Positions 8,792 to 17,911 of a DNA stretch of 64,000 nucleotides are shown one piece after another. Both the position numbers and the translations under genes were made by a program. Source of the DNA: an uncultured Eubacteriales bacterium (GTDB taxonomy: Bacteria > Bacillota > Clostridia > Oscillospirales > CAG-382). The stretch's first letter is position 1, and each line of letters opens with the position of its first letter. Location: NCBI GenBank assembly GCA_934446675.1, contig CAKSEL010000006.1, positions 1 through 64,000 of the forward strand, read 5' to 3'. Below the pieces are notes generated by a model. That model did no database searches. It saw only the letters and a list, made by a program, of their open reading frames with translations, and was not told the origin of the DNA.

Positions 8792-9010
8792 TATTGTTTT
8801 TCAAAAGGTGTTTATTTTTGTTAATAAGCAACAAAAGATGAACATTATTTTTGTGCCAAAAGTCAGTCCTTTCCGCACTTTTTATTAATTTCGATACAAG
8901 CGTGCGATTATGCAAAAGCTTTTTGTTTTCAAAACAAAAATAACATCTTAAAGAAAAGTTCAATAAAGAAGTGTATAATTATAGTATAATTTTTGAACGG
9001 AGGCTGCATT
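8792..9010. other. AT-rich divergent intergenic region
   Basis: This holds two inverted repeats: TTGTT-7-AACAA at 8818-8834, and a 21-bp perfect A/T palindrome (TTTTTGTTTT, C, AAAACAAAAA) at 8920-8940. Two TATAAT-like boxes (8974-8979, 8985-8990) lie before the plus-strand metallo-hydrolase, but I see no convincing -35 box. No gene is apparent. Confidence 0.4.
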
Positions 9011-9841
9011 ATGAAACTTAAATACTACGGAACGGCAGCTGCGGAAGGTATACCCGGACTTTTCTGCGAATGTGAAACCTGCCGGAAGTCGAGAAAATAC
9101 GGCGGACGCAATTTCCGTTCGAGATCCCAGGCGCTTGTAAACGGCAGACTGCTTATTGATTTCCCGCCGGACACGCTGTACCATGTCTTTAATTTCGGGC
9201 TTGAACTGCACAAAATCCGGAACATGATAATTACCCACAGGCACCCTGATCATCTGCGTGCAAGCGACCTTTTCAATCTCGCAAAGACATATGCATATCC
9301 CGACGACAGAATGCCGTTACACATTTACGGCACGCAGCCGACAATAGACGACATCGCATATATGCTTCAGAAGAACAACATGATTTCTCAGGGACGCTGG
9401 ATTCTTCACGAGGTCGTGCCGTATGAAAAGTATGAAATTGACGGAATGACGGTCATTCCCTACTGTGCAAATCACGACTTTTCGGTTTCTCCCGTAATAT
9501 ACGACATATCCGACGGCGATAAACGTATGCTGTACGGAAACGATACCGGCTGGTTTACCGACAAAACATGGGAATATATTGAAAACAACAAGCCGAAGTT
9601 CGATTTTGTGAGCCTTGACTGCACCTGCGGCGTAAAACCGGACTGCGGCTGCCACATGAATCTTGAGCTGTGCGTGAAAACTGCGGACAAACTCCGTGAG
9701 CTTGGCTGTGCGGACAAAAATACGGTATTCTATCTGCACCACTTCTCGCACAACGACGGCGTTACTTACGATGAGCTTGTCCCAATTGCCGAAAAACAGG
9801 GCTTCGGCGTTTCATACGACGGTCTTGAAGTTGAATTTTAA
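9011..9841 (+). CDS. MBL-fold metallo-hydrolase (PhnP-like)
   Basis: This 276-residue metallo-beta-lactamase-fold hydrolase belongs to the PhnP-like group of phosphodiesterases. The N-terminus carries the zinc-binding Cys cluster CECETC, followed by the metal-binding motif THRHPDH, and later metal ligands in YGNDTGWF, LDCTCG and HHFSHND. The ATG at 9011 has GGAGG 7 nt upstream. The dUTPase gene follows 19 nt after its stop, so the two are probably co-transcribed. The PhnP substrate is cyclic ribose phosphate, but no phosphonate genes lie nearby, so the true substrate is unknown. Confidence 0.85.
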   Translation: MKLKYYGTAAAEGIPGLFCECETCRKSRKYGGRNFRSRSQALVNGRLLIDFPPDTLYHVFNFGLELHKIRNMIITHRHPDHLRASDLFNLAKTYAYPDDRMPLHIYGTQPTIDDIAYMLQKNNMISQGRWILHEVVPYEKYEIDGMTVIPYCANHDFSVSPVIYDISDGDKRMLYGNDTGWFTDKTWEYIENNKPKFDFVSLDCTCGVKPDCGCHMNLELCVKTADKLRELGCADKNTVFYLHHFSHNDGVTYDELVPIAEKQGFGVSYDGLEVEF

Positions 9842-9860
9842 TTTTGAACGGAGAAAAACA

Positions 9861-10307
9861 ATGAAAAACGATGTAAGAGTAAAAAAACTTGACGAGCGTG
9901 CCGTTATACCGACATACGGTTCGGAATTTTCCGCAGGAGCCGATTTATACGCGCTTATTGACAGCGAAACGCTTGCAATACAGCCGGGTCAGACGTTACT
10001 TATCCACACCGGCATTGCCATGGAAATACCCGAAGGATTCGGCGGTTTTATTTTTGCACGCAGCGGTCTTGCCTCAAAGCGCGGTCTTGCACCGGCAAAC
10101 AAGGTAGGCGTTGTTGACGCCGATTACCGCGGAGAGATCATGGTCGCACTGCACAATCATTCCGACAAAGAAGCTGTTATTTCAAACGGTGAGAGAATCG
10201 CTCAGCTTGTTATAATGCCCTTTGCCGCGGCGAACTTTATCGAGTGTGACGAGCTTTCCGAGACGGTTCGTGCGTCGGGCGGTTTCGGCTCGACCGGTAC
10301 AAAGTAA
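9861..10307 (+). CDS. dut: dUTP diphosphatase
   Basis: This 148-residue trimeric dUTPase converts dUTP to dUMP and pyrophosphate, which supplies dTMP synthesis and keeps uracil out of DNA. All five family motifs are visible: AGADLYA, ARSGLA, VGVVDADYRGEI, GERIAQLV, and the C-terminal RASGGFGSTG that closes over the active site. The ATG at 9861 follows a GGAG. It is the second gene after the PhnP-like hydrolase and is followed by a clear terminator. Confidence 0.96.
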   Translation: MKNDVRVKKLDERAVIPTYGSEFSAGADLYALIDSETLAIQPGQTLLIHTGIAMEIPEGFGGFIFARSGLASKRGLAPANKVGVVDADYRGEIMVALHNHSDKEAVISNGERIAQLVIMPFAAANFIECDELSETVRASGGFGSTGTK

Positions 10308-10333
10308 ATTCGGGTTACTCACAATGCAATTTT

Positions 10334-10359
10334 GCGTGTCCTTTGCGGCACGCTTTTTT
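10334..10359 (+). terminator. Terminator after dut
   Basis: The stem GCGTGTC/GGCACGC (7 bp, one G-T) with a 6-nt loop is followed by six T residues. Confidence 0.85.
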
Positions 10360-10406
10360 ATTGCCCGTATGTACGATAACTCCATATCAATAACCGCATA
10401 ATTCCA

Positions 10407-10435
10407 TTGACAGACGGCTGTTTTTATATTAAAAT
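10407..10435 (+). promoter_or_regulatory. Promoter of the beta-galactosidase gene
   Basis: TTGACA (10407-10412), a 17-nt spacer and TAAAAT (10430-10435) lie about 60 nt before the ATG. Confidence 0.8.
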
Positions 10436-10497
10436 CATTCTGTATAAAAATTGAGACATCACATTTATTCATCTGACAACATGAACGGAGATCAAAA

Positions 10498-13400
10498 ATG
10501 GAATTTATAAATAACGGCGGCGAGTACGTTCTTAAAAGAAACGAACACGAAAAACTGATTGAAAATCCGTGCTGCTACGGTGTAAACCGTCTTGAACCGA
10601 GAGCAAATCTTATACCGTCAAAAAAACGCGGAATTTACTACCGCAACAAATATGAATCCGAGATGATACAGAACCTCTGCGGAGAATACAAATTCATGTA
10701 TCTTCCGCACGACAAAGACAGCAGCGTATATTTTGAAAACGACTGCGAGGATTATTTCTGGAAAAAGATAGACGTTCCGTCCATGTGGCAGTACCGCGGC
10801 TACGGAAACTGCACTTATCCGAATGTCGAGTATCATTTTGCGTTCGATCCGCCGTACATATCCTGCGACAATCCCGTAGGAATATACCGCAGGGAATTTG
10901 TAATCACGCGCCGTCCGGAAAAGAGCATACTTCATTTTTCGGGTGTTGACAACGCGTTTTTCGTATACGTAAACGGAAAATTCGCAGGATTTGCGAAAGG
11001 CAGCCGCAACGCGGCGGAATTTGACGTCACAAATCTTCTTTGCGTCGGCGTAAACAAGCTTGCGGTCAAGGTATACACCTGGAGCGACGCGAGCTATCTT
11101 GAAAATCAGGACATGCTGCTCGCAAACGGAATTTTCCGCGACGTATATCTTATAAATACCGCGAAAACCATGGTAAATGATTTTCACATATACACCGATC
11201 TCGAAAACATATATGCCGACATAAGCGTTGAAAATGCCGCGGACGGCACGCAGGTAAAATTCTTTGCCGACGGAAAGGAGCTTGTTTCTTCGCTTACGGA
11301 CGGAAAAGCGCATTTTACGGTAAAGGTAAACTCGCCGAAGCTCTGGAACGCGGAGGAACCCAATCTGTATGACGTTTACATAGAGCTTTACGACGGCGCA
11401 AATCTGCTTGAGGTTCATTCAAAAAAGACCGGGCTTATGCAGTGCCGCACAGAGGGCAACAAGCTGCTTGTCAACGAAAAGCCGATCATGCTTAAAGGCG
11501 TCAACCGCCATGAATACAACATGAAAAACGGCAGGGGCGTAAGCCTTGAGCAGATGACAAAGGAAATCGAAATTTTAAAGGCGTCAAACGTCAATGCCGT
11601 AAGGTGTTCGCACTACACAAACGATCCGTCATTTTACGAGCTTTGCGCAATCTACGGACTTTACATCATGGACGAGGCGGATATAGAGTCGCACGGCGCT
11701 CAGGCTGCCGGAGATCAGGGCACGCTTGCGAAATCCGACTACTGGGAATATGCTTTTCTTTACAGAACAAGAGCCATGTATGAGAATGACAAAAACGAGC
11801 CGTGTATTATGATCTGGTCTGTCGGAAACGAGTGCGGCTGCGGAAAAAATCTGACAAAGTGCGAAGAATATCTCCGTTCGCAGCCAAAAAAGCTGCCCAT
11901 TCATCAGTCGCAGGACAACGAAAATGATGATTTCCGCAAAAACGGTTACTGCACACTTGAATCCATGACCAAATTTGCACGCGAAGGCAAGCCATGTATG
12001 CTCACCGAATATGCCCACGGCATGGGCAATGCTCCGGGTGTGCTTGAGGATTACTGGAACTATATGTATTCGCACGAGGAATGGTGCGGCGGTTACATCT
12101 GGGAATTCAAGAGCCACGGTTTTTACGCCGAAGACAAGGACGGAAAGTCTTTTGTAAAATACGGCGGAGATTTTGACAAAAACGAAAAAAATCACTGGAA
12201 GAACTTTACGCTTGACGGATATCTGCAAAGCGATCTCACCCCGAAACCTGCTCTTGCCGAACTTAAAGAGGTACTGTCCCCCGTTCTGTTCTCACTTGAC
12301 GGCGAAAATCTTGTCTGCCGCAACACAAACGATTTTGCTCCGCTTGAAAAGTATACGTTAAAATGGTTCTTGCTTGAGGACTTCAACATTCTGCGTTCGG
12401 GCGAGATAAATATGCCCGACGTTCCGGCACGTCAGTCGCAGATACTCCGGGACATAGATCTTGAAATCGGTACTCCCGTAAACGGTGCTGTATACAGAAT
12501 CGACCTGCACGTATACGACGGAGATCATGAGATCTCACACAGGCAGCTCGAACTTCCCTGCTATGCCGAAAAACTGCCTTACACGCCCAAGCATTCGGGT
12601 TCACCGTCGCTTTCCTTTGACGGTGACACAGCCGTTATATCCGGCAACGGTTACTCGGTTAGCTTTACCGGCGGAGTCATAAGCAAATACGTAAAAGCCG
12701 ACAGGACAATAATCGACGCACCCATGAAATTCTGCTTTTTCCGTGCAACAACCGACAACGACGACGTATGGAAAAGAGGATACAACGCCTGGCTTGATTA
12801 CAGACTTCCTCAGTTTGGTTTCAAAATGAGAACGACATCGGTCAGCCGCGGCGAAAACTGTTATATAGTTAAGGTATTCGGAAAAACCACCGGTCAGGGC
12901 AGATACGGCGGATTTGAGTGGAACATTACATACACCGTTTTCGACAGCGGACTTATTCTGTTTGACTCCCATGCCGTTCCTTACGGCAAGCTGCCGGATA
13001 CGCTTTTGAGAATAGGCGTTGTATTCGAGCTTTCCGCAAATTTCGGCAAGGCACAGTGGTACGGCAGAGGCGAACACGAAAACTACTGCGACAGAAAGCT
13101 CTCCGCACCGTTCGGGCTTTACAGTCTGCCTGTTGACAAACTCAATTTCAAATACGAATATCCGCAGGAGTGCGGCACGCGTATCGACAACCGTTTTGTG
13201 TCGGTAAACTGTGCGGACGGAACAAACCTCGGAATTATCGGCTCGGACAGCATTATTTTCTCATATCACGATTTCACGCTTGAAAATCTGTTTGAAGCCA
13301 AACACAAAAACGAACTGCGCAAGTCCGGCAAAAATTACCTGTACATAGACTATGCGATGCGCGGACTCGGCAATAATTCCTGCGGTCCTACTCCCGAAGA

Positions 13401-13593
13401 AATGTATGAATTGCGTCCGCATGAATTTGAATTTGCATTTGTAATGGGCGCAAATCTTTCCGCCGAGAAACTGCTCATGTTAAGCAGACTTGATTTCGGC
13501 GTCAAAACACGAAAACTCAGCGGCACATACCATGCTCCCGAAACCGAAAAAATTGTTCAGAATTTCGACTGTATGCCGAAAGATGCCGACTGA
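10498..13593 (+). CDS. lacZ: GH2 beta-galactosidase, LacZ type
   Basis: This 1031-residue intracellular glycoside hydrolase of family 2 matches the five-domain length of LacZ. In order it shows a sugar-binding jelly roll (WKKIDVPSMWQYRGYGNCTYPN, GIYRREF), immunoglobulin-like domains, and the TIM barrel with KGVNRHEYN. The acid/base Glu is at about residue 445 (SVGNECG) and the nucleophile Glu at about 504 (LTEYAHGMGN). A C-terminal Bgal small-chain domain follows. It should hydrolyse terminal beta-galactosides taken into the cell. It has no signal peptide and is monocistronic with its own promoter and terminator; no lactose transporter is adjacent. Confidence 0.95.
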   Translation: MEFINNGGEYVLKRNEHEKLIENPCCYGVNRLEPRANLIPSKKRGIYYRNKYESEMIQNLCGEYKFMYLPHDKDSSVYFENDCEDYFWKKIDVPSMWQYRGYGNCTYPNVEYHFAFDPPYISCDNPVGIYRREFVITRRPEKSILHFSGVDNAFFVYVNGKFAGFAKGSRNAAEFDVTNLLCVGVNKLAVKVYTWSDASYLENQDMLLANGIFRDVYLINTAKTMVNDFHIYTDLENIYADISVENAADGTQVKFFADGKELVSSLTDGKAHFTVKVNSPKLWNAEEPNLYDVYIELYDGANLLEVHSKKTGLMQCRTEGNKLLVNEKPIMLKGVNRHEYNMKNGRGVSLEQMTKEIEILKASNVNAVRCSHYTNDPSFYELCAIYGLYIMDEADIESHGAQAAGDQGTLAKSDYWEYAFLYRTRAMYENDKNEPCIMIWSVGNECGCGKNLTKCEEYLRSQPKKLPIHQSQDNENDDFRKNGYCTLESMTKFAREGKPCMLTEYAHGMGNAPGVLEDYWNYMYSHEEWCGGYIWEFKSHGFYAEDKDGKSFVKYGGDFDKNEKNHWKNFTLDGYLQSDLTPKPALAELKEVLSPVLFSLDGENLVCRNTNDFAPLEKYTLKWFLLEDFNILRSGEINMPDVPARQSQILRDIDLEIGTPVNGAVYRIDLHVYDGDHEISHRQLELPCYAEKLPYTPKHSGSPSLSFDGDTAVISGNGYSVSFTGGVISKYVKADRTIIDAPMKFCFFRATTDNDDVWKRGYNAWLDYRLPQFGFKMRTTSVSRGENCYIVKVFGKTTGQGRYGGFEWNITYTVFDSGLILFDSHAVPYGKLPDTLLRIGVVFELSANFGKAQWYGRGEHENYCDRKLSAPFGLYSLPVDKLNFKYEYPQECGTRIDNRFVSVNCADGTNLGIIGSDSIIFSYHDFTLENLFEAKHKNELRKSGKNYLYIDYAMRGLGNNSCGPTPEEMYELRPHEFEFAFVMGANLSAEKLLMLSRLDFGVKTRKLSGTYHAPETEKIVQNFDCMPKDAD

Positions 13594-13614
13594 TACAGTA
13601 AAAATTTAAAATTT

Positions 13615-13650
13615 AGTCCCGTACTCTGTAAAATGATGCGGGACTTTTCT
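13615..13650 (+). terminator. Terminator after lacZ
   Basis: A 7-bp stem AGTCCCG/CGGGACT (13615-13621 and 13639-13645) with a 17-nt loop is followed by TTTTCTT. Confidence 0.7.
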
Positions 13651-13693
13651 TATTTAATAGAGCAGAAACCGGCGCCGTTTCATATAATACCTA

Positions 13694-13715
13694 CGGAGAA
13701 GACATTACTTCTCCG
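13694..13715 (+). promoter_or_regulatory. Perfect 8-bp inverted repeat in the leader of the DUF11 gene
   Basis: CGGAGAAG and CTTCTCCG flank a 6-nt loop, between a TATAAT box (13683-13688, no clear -35) and the ribosome site AAAGGAG at about 13730. No T-run follows, so it is not a terminator. It may be an operator just downstream of the start of transcription, or an mRNA-stabilising hairpin. Confidence 0.4.
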
Positions 13716-13742
13716 GAAAATAACAGTTAAAGGAGTACCGAC

Positions 13743-14597
13743 ATGGCTTCTTTCTTTAATCAGGCTACTCTTTCCTACAACGGAATCAGTACAAATTCAA
13801 ATATAACCGTCGGTGAGCTTGTCGAAGTCCTGTCCATGACAAAAACGGCGATAGCAGACACTTATACCGCCGGAGACAACGTGGTTTACGTCATCAACAT
13901 CGTAAATTCCGGAACTCTGCCGTTTACCGGACTTACGCTTACCGACAATCTCGGCGCTTATACCGTCGGAGAGAAAACCTACGTTCCGCTGACGTACAAC
14001 ACGGGAACTCTGAGATATTATACCGGCGGCACCTTACAGACAACGCCCACGGTAACAGCAGGCGACACGCTTGAAATCTCAGACTTCAGCGTTCCTGCAA
14101 ACAGCAATGCGACCATTGTCTACCAGGTAAAAGTCAACGAATTTGCTCCTCTTGCAGCCGAAAGCTCGGTTACAAACACTGCAACGCTGACAGGCAGCGG
14201 TATCACAACGCCGATAACCGCGACCGAGACCATCAACGCCCGTTCCGAGGCTGTTCTGACAATCAGCAAGGCTCTTTGCCCGTCTACCGTAACCGAAAAC
14301 GGCGAAGTAACCTATACCTTTGTAATTCAGAATACCGGCAATACCGCAGCGGTAGCTGCCGATAACGCGTCCGTAACCGACACGTTCAATCCCGTTCTCA
14401 ACGGACTCTCCGTTACCTTCAACGGCACAGCATGGACTCTCGGCGATGACTATTCCTACAACACGACAACCGGAGAATTTGCAACGGTTCCCGGCAAAAT
14501 TACGGTTCCTGCCGCAACCTTCACACAAGATACCGAAACAGGAGTATACACCATTACTCCCGGTACGGCGATTCTTACGGTCAAAGGCACTATCTGA
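13743..14597 (+). CDS. DUF11 repeat protein
   Basis: This 284-residue, Thr/Val/Asn-rich protein consists of two DUF11-type immunoglobulin-like repeats, seen as AGDNVVYVINIVNSGTLPFT...LTDNLG and ENGEVTYTFVIQNTGNTAA...VTDTF. Such repeats are typical of surface or sheath proteins of Gram-positive bacteria. There is no signal peptide, membrane segment or sorting motif, which is odd for a surface protein; export by an unrecognised route or an intracellular structural role are both possible. The start ATG follows AAAGGAG. It is flanked by terminators on both sides. Confidence 0.75.
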   Translation: MASFFNQATLSYNGISTNSNITVGELVEVLSMTKTAIADTYTAGDNVVYVINIVNSGTLPFTGLTLTDNLGAYTVGEKTYVPLTYNTGTLRYYTGGTLQTTPTVTAGDTLEISDFSVPANSNATIVYQVKVNEFAPLAAESSVTNTATLTGSGITTPITATETINARSEAVLTISKALCPSTVTENGEVTYTFVIQNTGNTAAVAADNASVTDTFNPVLNGLSVTFNGTAWTLGDDYSYNTTTGEFATVPGKITVPAATFTQDTETGVYTITPGTAILTVKGTI

Positions 14598-14623
14598 ACA
14601 GTTTAAAGGACTTATGTTCTTTG

Positions 14624-14653
14624 GGAAGCTCTCAAAAAGGGCTTCCTTTTCTT
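14624..14653 (+). terminator. Terminator after the DUF11 gene
   Basis: The stem GGAAGC/GCTTCC (14624-14629, 14641-14646) is followed by TTTTCTT. Confidence 0.65.
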
Positions 14654-14695
14654 ATTCTCTTTAAAGAATATTTTTTCCAACTCAATCGCATATAG

Positions 14696-14724
14696 TTTAC
14701 AAAAGCAAAAAAATATGATATTAT
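14696..14724 (+). promoter_or_regulatory. Promoter of the prenyltransferase operon
   Basis: TTTACA (14696-14701), a 17-nt spacer and TATTAT (14719-14724) stand 32 nt before the polyprenyl synthase ATG. Confidence 0.6.
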
Positions 14725-14756
14725 TATTGTAAAAGCAATTTCCGAGAGGTTTATTT

Positions 14757-15806
14757 ATGTACAATGATTTCAAAAGCGATATAACCGAATTTGCCGGCAA
14801 GTGCGGCGAGTATTTCAGAAGCGGAAAGTTAAAGGAATTTTTCAATTCGTTATGTCCGGACAAGAACATGGCGGATTACTACGATATATTTGCCGAACAC
14901 TGCGACGGCGGAAAAAGAGTGCGCGCGTATCTTGTAAAACTCGGTTACAGCCTGTTTAAAGAGCCTTGCGATGACCGCATTATTCTCCCTGCCCTGTCCT
15001 ACGAGATATTCCAGACGGGAGTTCTTACGCACGACGACATTATAGACGAAAGTCCTACAAGACGCCACAAGCCTTCTGTATATATGCAGCTCGGAGGAGG
15101 TCACATGGGAATTTCACGCGCAATATGCGAGGGCGATTTCGGAATTATCGCGGCAACCGCGATTCTCTGCGGCTGTGAATTTGCCGAAAAAACCAAGTTA
15201 AATGCAATACGGCACCAGTCACGCGTATTTTTCTCAACCGTTGCCGGCGAGCTTAAAGACGTTGATCTGTCTTATGACAAAGACTACACGCTCGACGACG
15301 TTCTTTCTATGTACGCGCTGAAAACCGCGCAGTATACCGTTTCGGGACCGCTGTTGCTCGGTGCAATACTTGCGGACGCCGACGAAAAATCAAAGGCTGA
15401 GCTTTCGGAAATCGGAAAGAATATCGGTATTGCTTTTCAAATAAAAGACGATATTCTCGGTATCTTTTCAGAACAGGACGAGATAGGCAAATCAAATCTC
15501 AGCGACATGAGAGAGGGCAAGAAAACCGTGCTTTCATCACATTTTATTGACTTTGCAAACACAAACAATGCTGAAAACGAGCTGCCGCTCTTTGAGAGCA
15601 TATACGGAAATCCGGAGTCAAGTGAAAATGAGCTTGAAACGCTGCGCGGTATGTTTATAAAATCCGGCTCTTTGGAATTTGCAAACAGTCTTTGCGACAA
15701 ATACATACAAAAATCACGCGAAAGTCTGTCAAAGCTTACAATATCACAACACGACAAAGTCATTTTTGAAGAATTTCTCGAATACATGACGTCACGCAAA
15801 AAATAA
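14757..15806 (+). CDS. trans-polyprenyl diphosphate synthase
   Basis: This 349-residue all-helical isoprenyl synthase condenses IPP with an allylic diphosphate. The first aspartate-rich motif is HDDIIDESPTRR. The second is in QIKDDILGIF, a DDxxG form typical of geranylgeranyl-type synthases, followed by GKSNLSDMREGKKT. The residues four and five before the first motif are small (Val, Gly), which suggests a product longer than C15, but chain length cannot be read with certainty. It heads a four-gene operon in which UppS follows 18 nt later, so it may supply the allylic primer for undecaprenyl diphosphate. Confidence 0.9.
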   Translation: MYNDFKSDITEFAGKCGEYFRSGKLKEFFNSLCPDKNMADYYDIFAEHCDGGKRVRAYLVKLGYSLFKEPCDDRIILPALSYEIFQTGVLTHDDIIDESPTRRHKPSVYMQLGGGHMGISRAICEGDFGIIAATAILCGCEFAEKTKLNAIRHQSRVFFSTVAGELKDVDLSYDKDYTLDDVLSMYALKTAQYTVSGPLLLGAILADADEKSKAELSEIGKNIGIAFQIKDDILGIFSEQDEIGKSNLSDMREGKKTVLSSHFIDFANTNNAENELPLFESIYGNPESSENELETLRGMFIKSGSLEFANSLCDKYIQKSRESLSKLTISQHDKVIFEEFLEYMTSRKK

Positions 15807-15824
15807 GCAATTACGGAGGTACCT

Positions 15825-16538
15825 ATGTCAGATAAAGCAAAAAAAATACAGCATCTCGGAATAATCATGGATGGAAACAGACGCTGGGCGCGCCAGCACA
15901 AGCTTGAAAGTGTCGTAAAAGGTCACGAAAAAGGCGGCGACAAGTTTATTGAAACCTGTATGTGGTGTCAGGAGGCGCAGATACCCTATCTTACCGTCTA
16001 TGCATTTTCATATGACAACTGGAACAGAAGCACCGATGAGGTTGACGGAATATTTGAGCTTCTCGAAAGCTTTTTCAAAAAGCGTATTGACACCTGTATT
16101 CAGCGCGACATACGCCTTATACCTATCGGAAACATGAATATGCTGTCCGAAAAATCGAGAAACACCCTTAACCGCGCGGCAATGCTTACCAAGGACTGCA
16201 AAAATCTTACCGTAAACATAGCAATAAGCTACGGCGGTCACGATGAAACCTTACGCGCAGCACGCAGGATCGCGGCAGACGCAGCCTCCGGAAAGATAAA
16301 GCCCGAAGACATTGACAGCAAGCTTTACAGGTCATACCTTGACGAATACGAATCGCCCGAAATGCAGCTTGTCATACGCACAGGCGGTGATAAAAGGCTC
16401 AGCGGATTTTTCCCGTGGGAAACCGCATATGCAGAATTTGCCTTTCTCGATGTGCTCTGGCCCGATTTTTCACACGAACAGTTTGACAACACAATAGAAC
16501 AGTATTATGCAAAAACGAGAATCAACAACGGAAAATAA
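15825..16538 (+). CDS. uppS: Undecaprenyl diphosphate synthase (cis-prenyltransferase)
   Basis: This 237-residue cis-prenyltransferase makes the C55 lipid carrier of cell-wall synthesis. It begins with the catalytic motif GIIMDGNRRWA, continues with VYAFSYDNWNRS, and ends with the IPP-binding and Mg-binding region IRTGGDKRLSGF...AYAEFAF, where Arg, Ser and Glu of the canonical site are kept although neighbouring residues differ from the E. coli enzyme. GGAGG precedes the ATG. The last 32 nt overlap the next gene. It could alternatively make a shorter Z-prenyl product; the family call itself is firm. Confidence 0.93.
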   Translation: MSDKAKKIQHLGIIMDGNRRWARQHKLESVVKGHEKGGDKFIETCMWCQEAQIPYLTVYAFSYDNWNRSTDEVDGIFELLESFFKKRIDTCIQRDIRLIPIGNMNMLSEKSRNTLNRAAMLTKDCKNLTVNIAISYGGHDETLRAARRIAADAASGKIKPEDIDSKLYRSYLDEYESPEMQLVIRTGGDKRLSGFFPWETAYAEFAFLDVLWPDFSHEQFDNTIEQYYAKTRINNGK

Positions 16539-17406
16539 ACGTGCCGGTTTACAGAACGCCGGCGCCGAATTAAATCGTTCCGAGCTGTTTACGATAGGCG
16601 AAGTTTCAAAGATGTTTCATTTAAGTCCGGGAATTCTCCGTCACTACGAGCAAAAGGGACTTATAAGCCCCGAATTTTCGGATACCAAAACAGGCTACCG
16701 TTATTACAGCATACGGCAGTTTGAAGCGCTCAACACAATAAGATATTTGCGTGTGCTGGACGTTCCTCTGCCAAAAATAAAGCAGTTTCTCGGCAACCGC
16801 GATCTTGACGTCATCGAAGGAACACTTCGCGAACAGATGGAAAGTGTAAACCAAAAAATAAATCAGCTATGCAAGGTTGAGCGCAAAATTCAAAAGCGCC
16901 TTGAACAGCTGGACGACGCGAGAAATTCAAAGCTTGACACAATAGAACTTAGGAATGTACCCGAAACAAGGCTTATAAAGCTTGAGGACAAGCTTAAAAT
17001 CAGCAGTTTTTACGATATGGAGTCCCCTATTCGCAGGCTTGAAGGTTCACAGGACGAGGCTCTTGTCTTTCTCGGCAAAGTCGGAATCGGCATTTCCGAA
17101 ACCAATCTGAAATCCGAAAAGTTTGACGCATACGACTGCATTTTTCTGATACTCGACGATGTTGACAGTTTTAATGGCAAGTGCGACACACTTCCGCCCT
17201 GCACCTGCGTTTCCGTCCGTTTCTGCGGCAGCCACGCCGTGGCAAAAGCACCGTATCGCAAGCTTACGGAATATATTAAAAGCAACGATCTTGAAATTTG
17301 CGGATTTTCACGCGAAATTACCATGATCGACTACGGATTTACGAATGATACTGATAAATTCGTAACCGAAATACTAATACCCGTTAAAGCCAAAACCAAT
17401 TTTTGA
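16507..17406 (+). CDS. MerR-family transcriptional regulator with effector domain
   Basis: This is a 299-residue regulator. An N-terminal extension of about 28 residues precedes the MerR helix-turn-helix (FTIGEVSKMFHLSPGILRHYEQKGLISP, then TGYRYYS). A dimerisation helix follows, and then a C-terminal ~150-residue domain like the drug-binding GyrI/BmrR effector domain. The ATG at 16507 lies within uppS and has no clear ribosome site; translation is probably coupled to uppS. MerR proteins of this type activate efflux or detoxification genes on binding a hydrophobic ligand. No efflux pump is adjacent. Confidence 0.85.
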   Translation: MQKRESTTENKRAGLQNAGAELNRSELFTIGEVSKMFHLSPGILRHYEQKGLISPEFSDTKTGYRYYSIRQFEALNTIRYLRVLDVPLPKIKQFLGNRDLDVIEGTLREQMESVNQKINQLCKVERKIQKRLEQLDDARNSKLDTIELRNVPETRLIKLEDKLKISSFYDMESPIRRLEGSQDEALVFLGKVGIGISETNLKSEKFDAYDCIFLILDDVDSFNGKCDTLPPCTCVSVRFCGSHAVAKAPYRKLTEYIKSNDLEICGFSREITMIDYGFTNDTDKFVTEILIPVKAKTNF

Positions 17407-17428
17407 CGCATGTTTTACGGAGGTAAAT

Positions 17429-17812
17429 ATGAACATCGAACATATTGCTCTATACGTAAATGATCCGGAAGCAGCCAAAAATTTCTTCACCGAATATTTC
17501 GGCGCAAAATCAAATGACGGATACCGCAATCCAAAGACAGGATTCAGCTCTTATTTTCTGTCGTTTGATAACGGCGCGCGTCTTGAGATAATGAACAGAC
17601 CCGAGATGACAGATACTCTAAAAGCCCCTGCACGTACCGGATATGCTCACATTGCCTTCAGCGTCGGCAGCAAGGAAAAGGTCGACGCATTGACCGAAAA
17701 ACTGAAAGCTGACGGATATAAAGTTATCAGCGGACCGCGCACCACCGGTGACGGCTATTACGAGAGCTGCATTGCTGCTATCGAAAACAATCAAATCGAG
17801 ATTACCGTCTGA
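17429..17812 (+). CDS. VOC-family (glyoxalase/fosfomycin-resistance fold) protein
   Basis: This 127-residue single-domain protein has two beta-alpha-beta-beta-beta units. Likely metal ligands are His in MNIEHIALYV, Glu in ARLEIMN, His in GYAHIAFSV and Glu in NQIEITV, so a divalent-metal site is plausible. A lyase, dioxygenase or binding role cannot be told apart. GGAGG stands before the ATG. It is the last gene of the prenyltransferase-MerR operon, 22 nt after MerR. Confidence 0.85.
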   Translation: MNIEHIALYVNDPEAAKNFFTEYFGAKSNDGYRNPKTGFSSYFLSFDNGARLEIMNRPEMTDTLKAPARTGYAHIAFSVGSKEKVDALTEKLKADGYKVISGPRTTGDGYYESCIAAIENNQIEITV

Positions 17813-17863
17813 AAATATAAAAAAAATAAGGCGGACAAAATTTAATCCGACACAAAAGAAAAA

Positions 17864-17911
17864 GCAAGGCGCACCGATACAAACGGTAAACGTCTTGCTC
17901 TTATTTTTTAT
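17864..17911. terminator. Bidirectional terminator between the VOC gene and rex
   Basis: An 8-bp stem GCAAGGCG/CGTCTTGC (one wobble) encloses an inner ACCG/CGGT stem. It is followed by TCTTATTTTTT on the plus strand and TTTTTCTTTTG on the minus strand, closing two convergent operons. Confidence 0.85.

Noticed and set aside
8818..8834. TTGTT-7-AACAA inverted repeat considered as a Rex operator
   Set aside because: The spacing and the inner bases do not match TTGTTAA-4-TTAACAA, and neither neighbouring gene is an expected Rex target.
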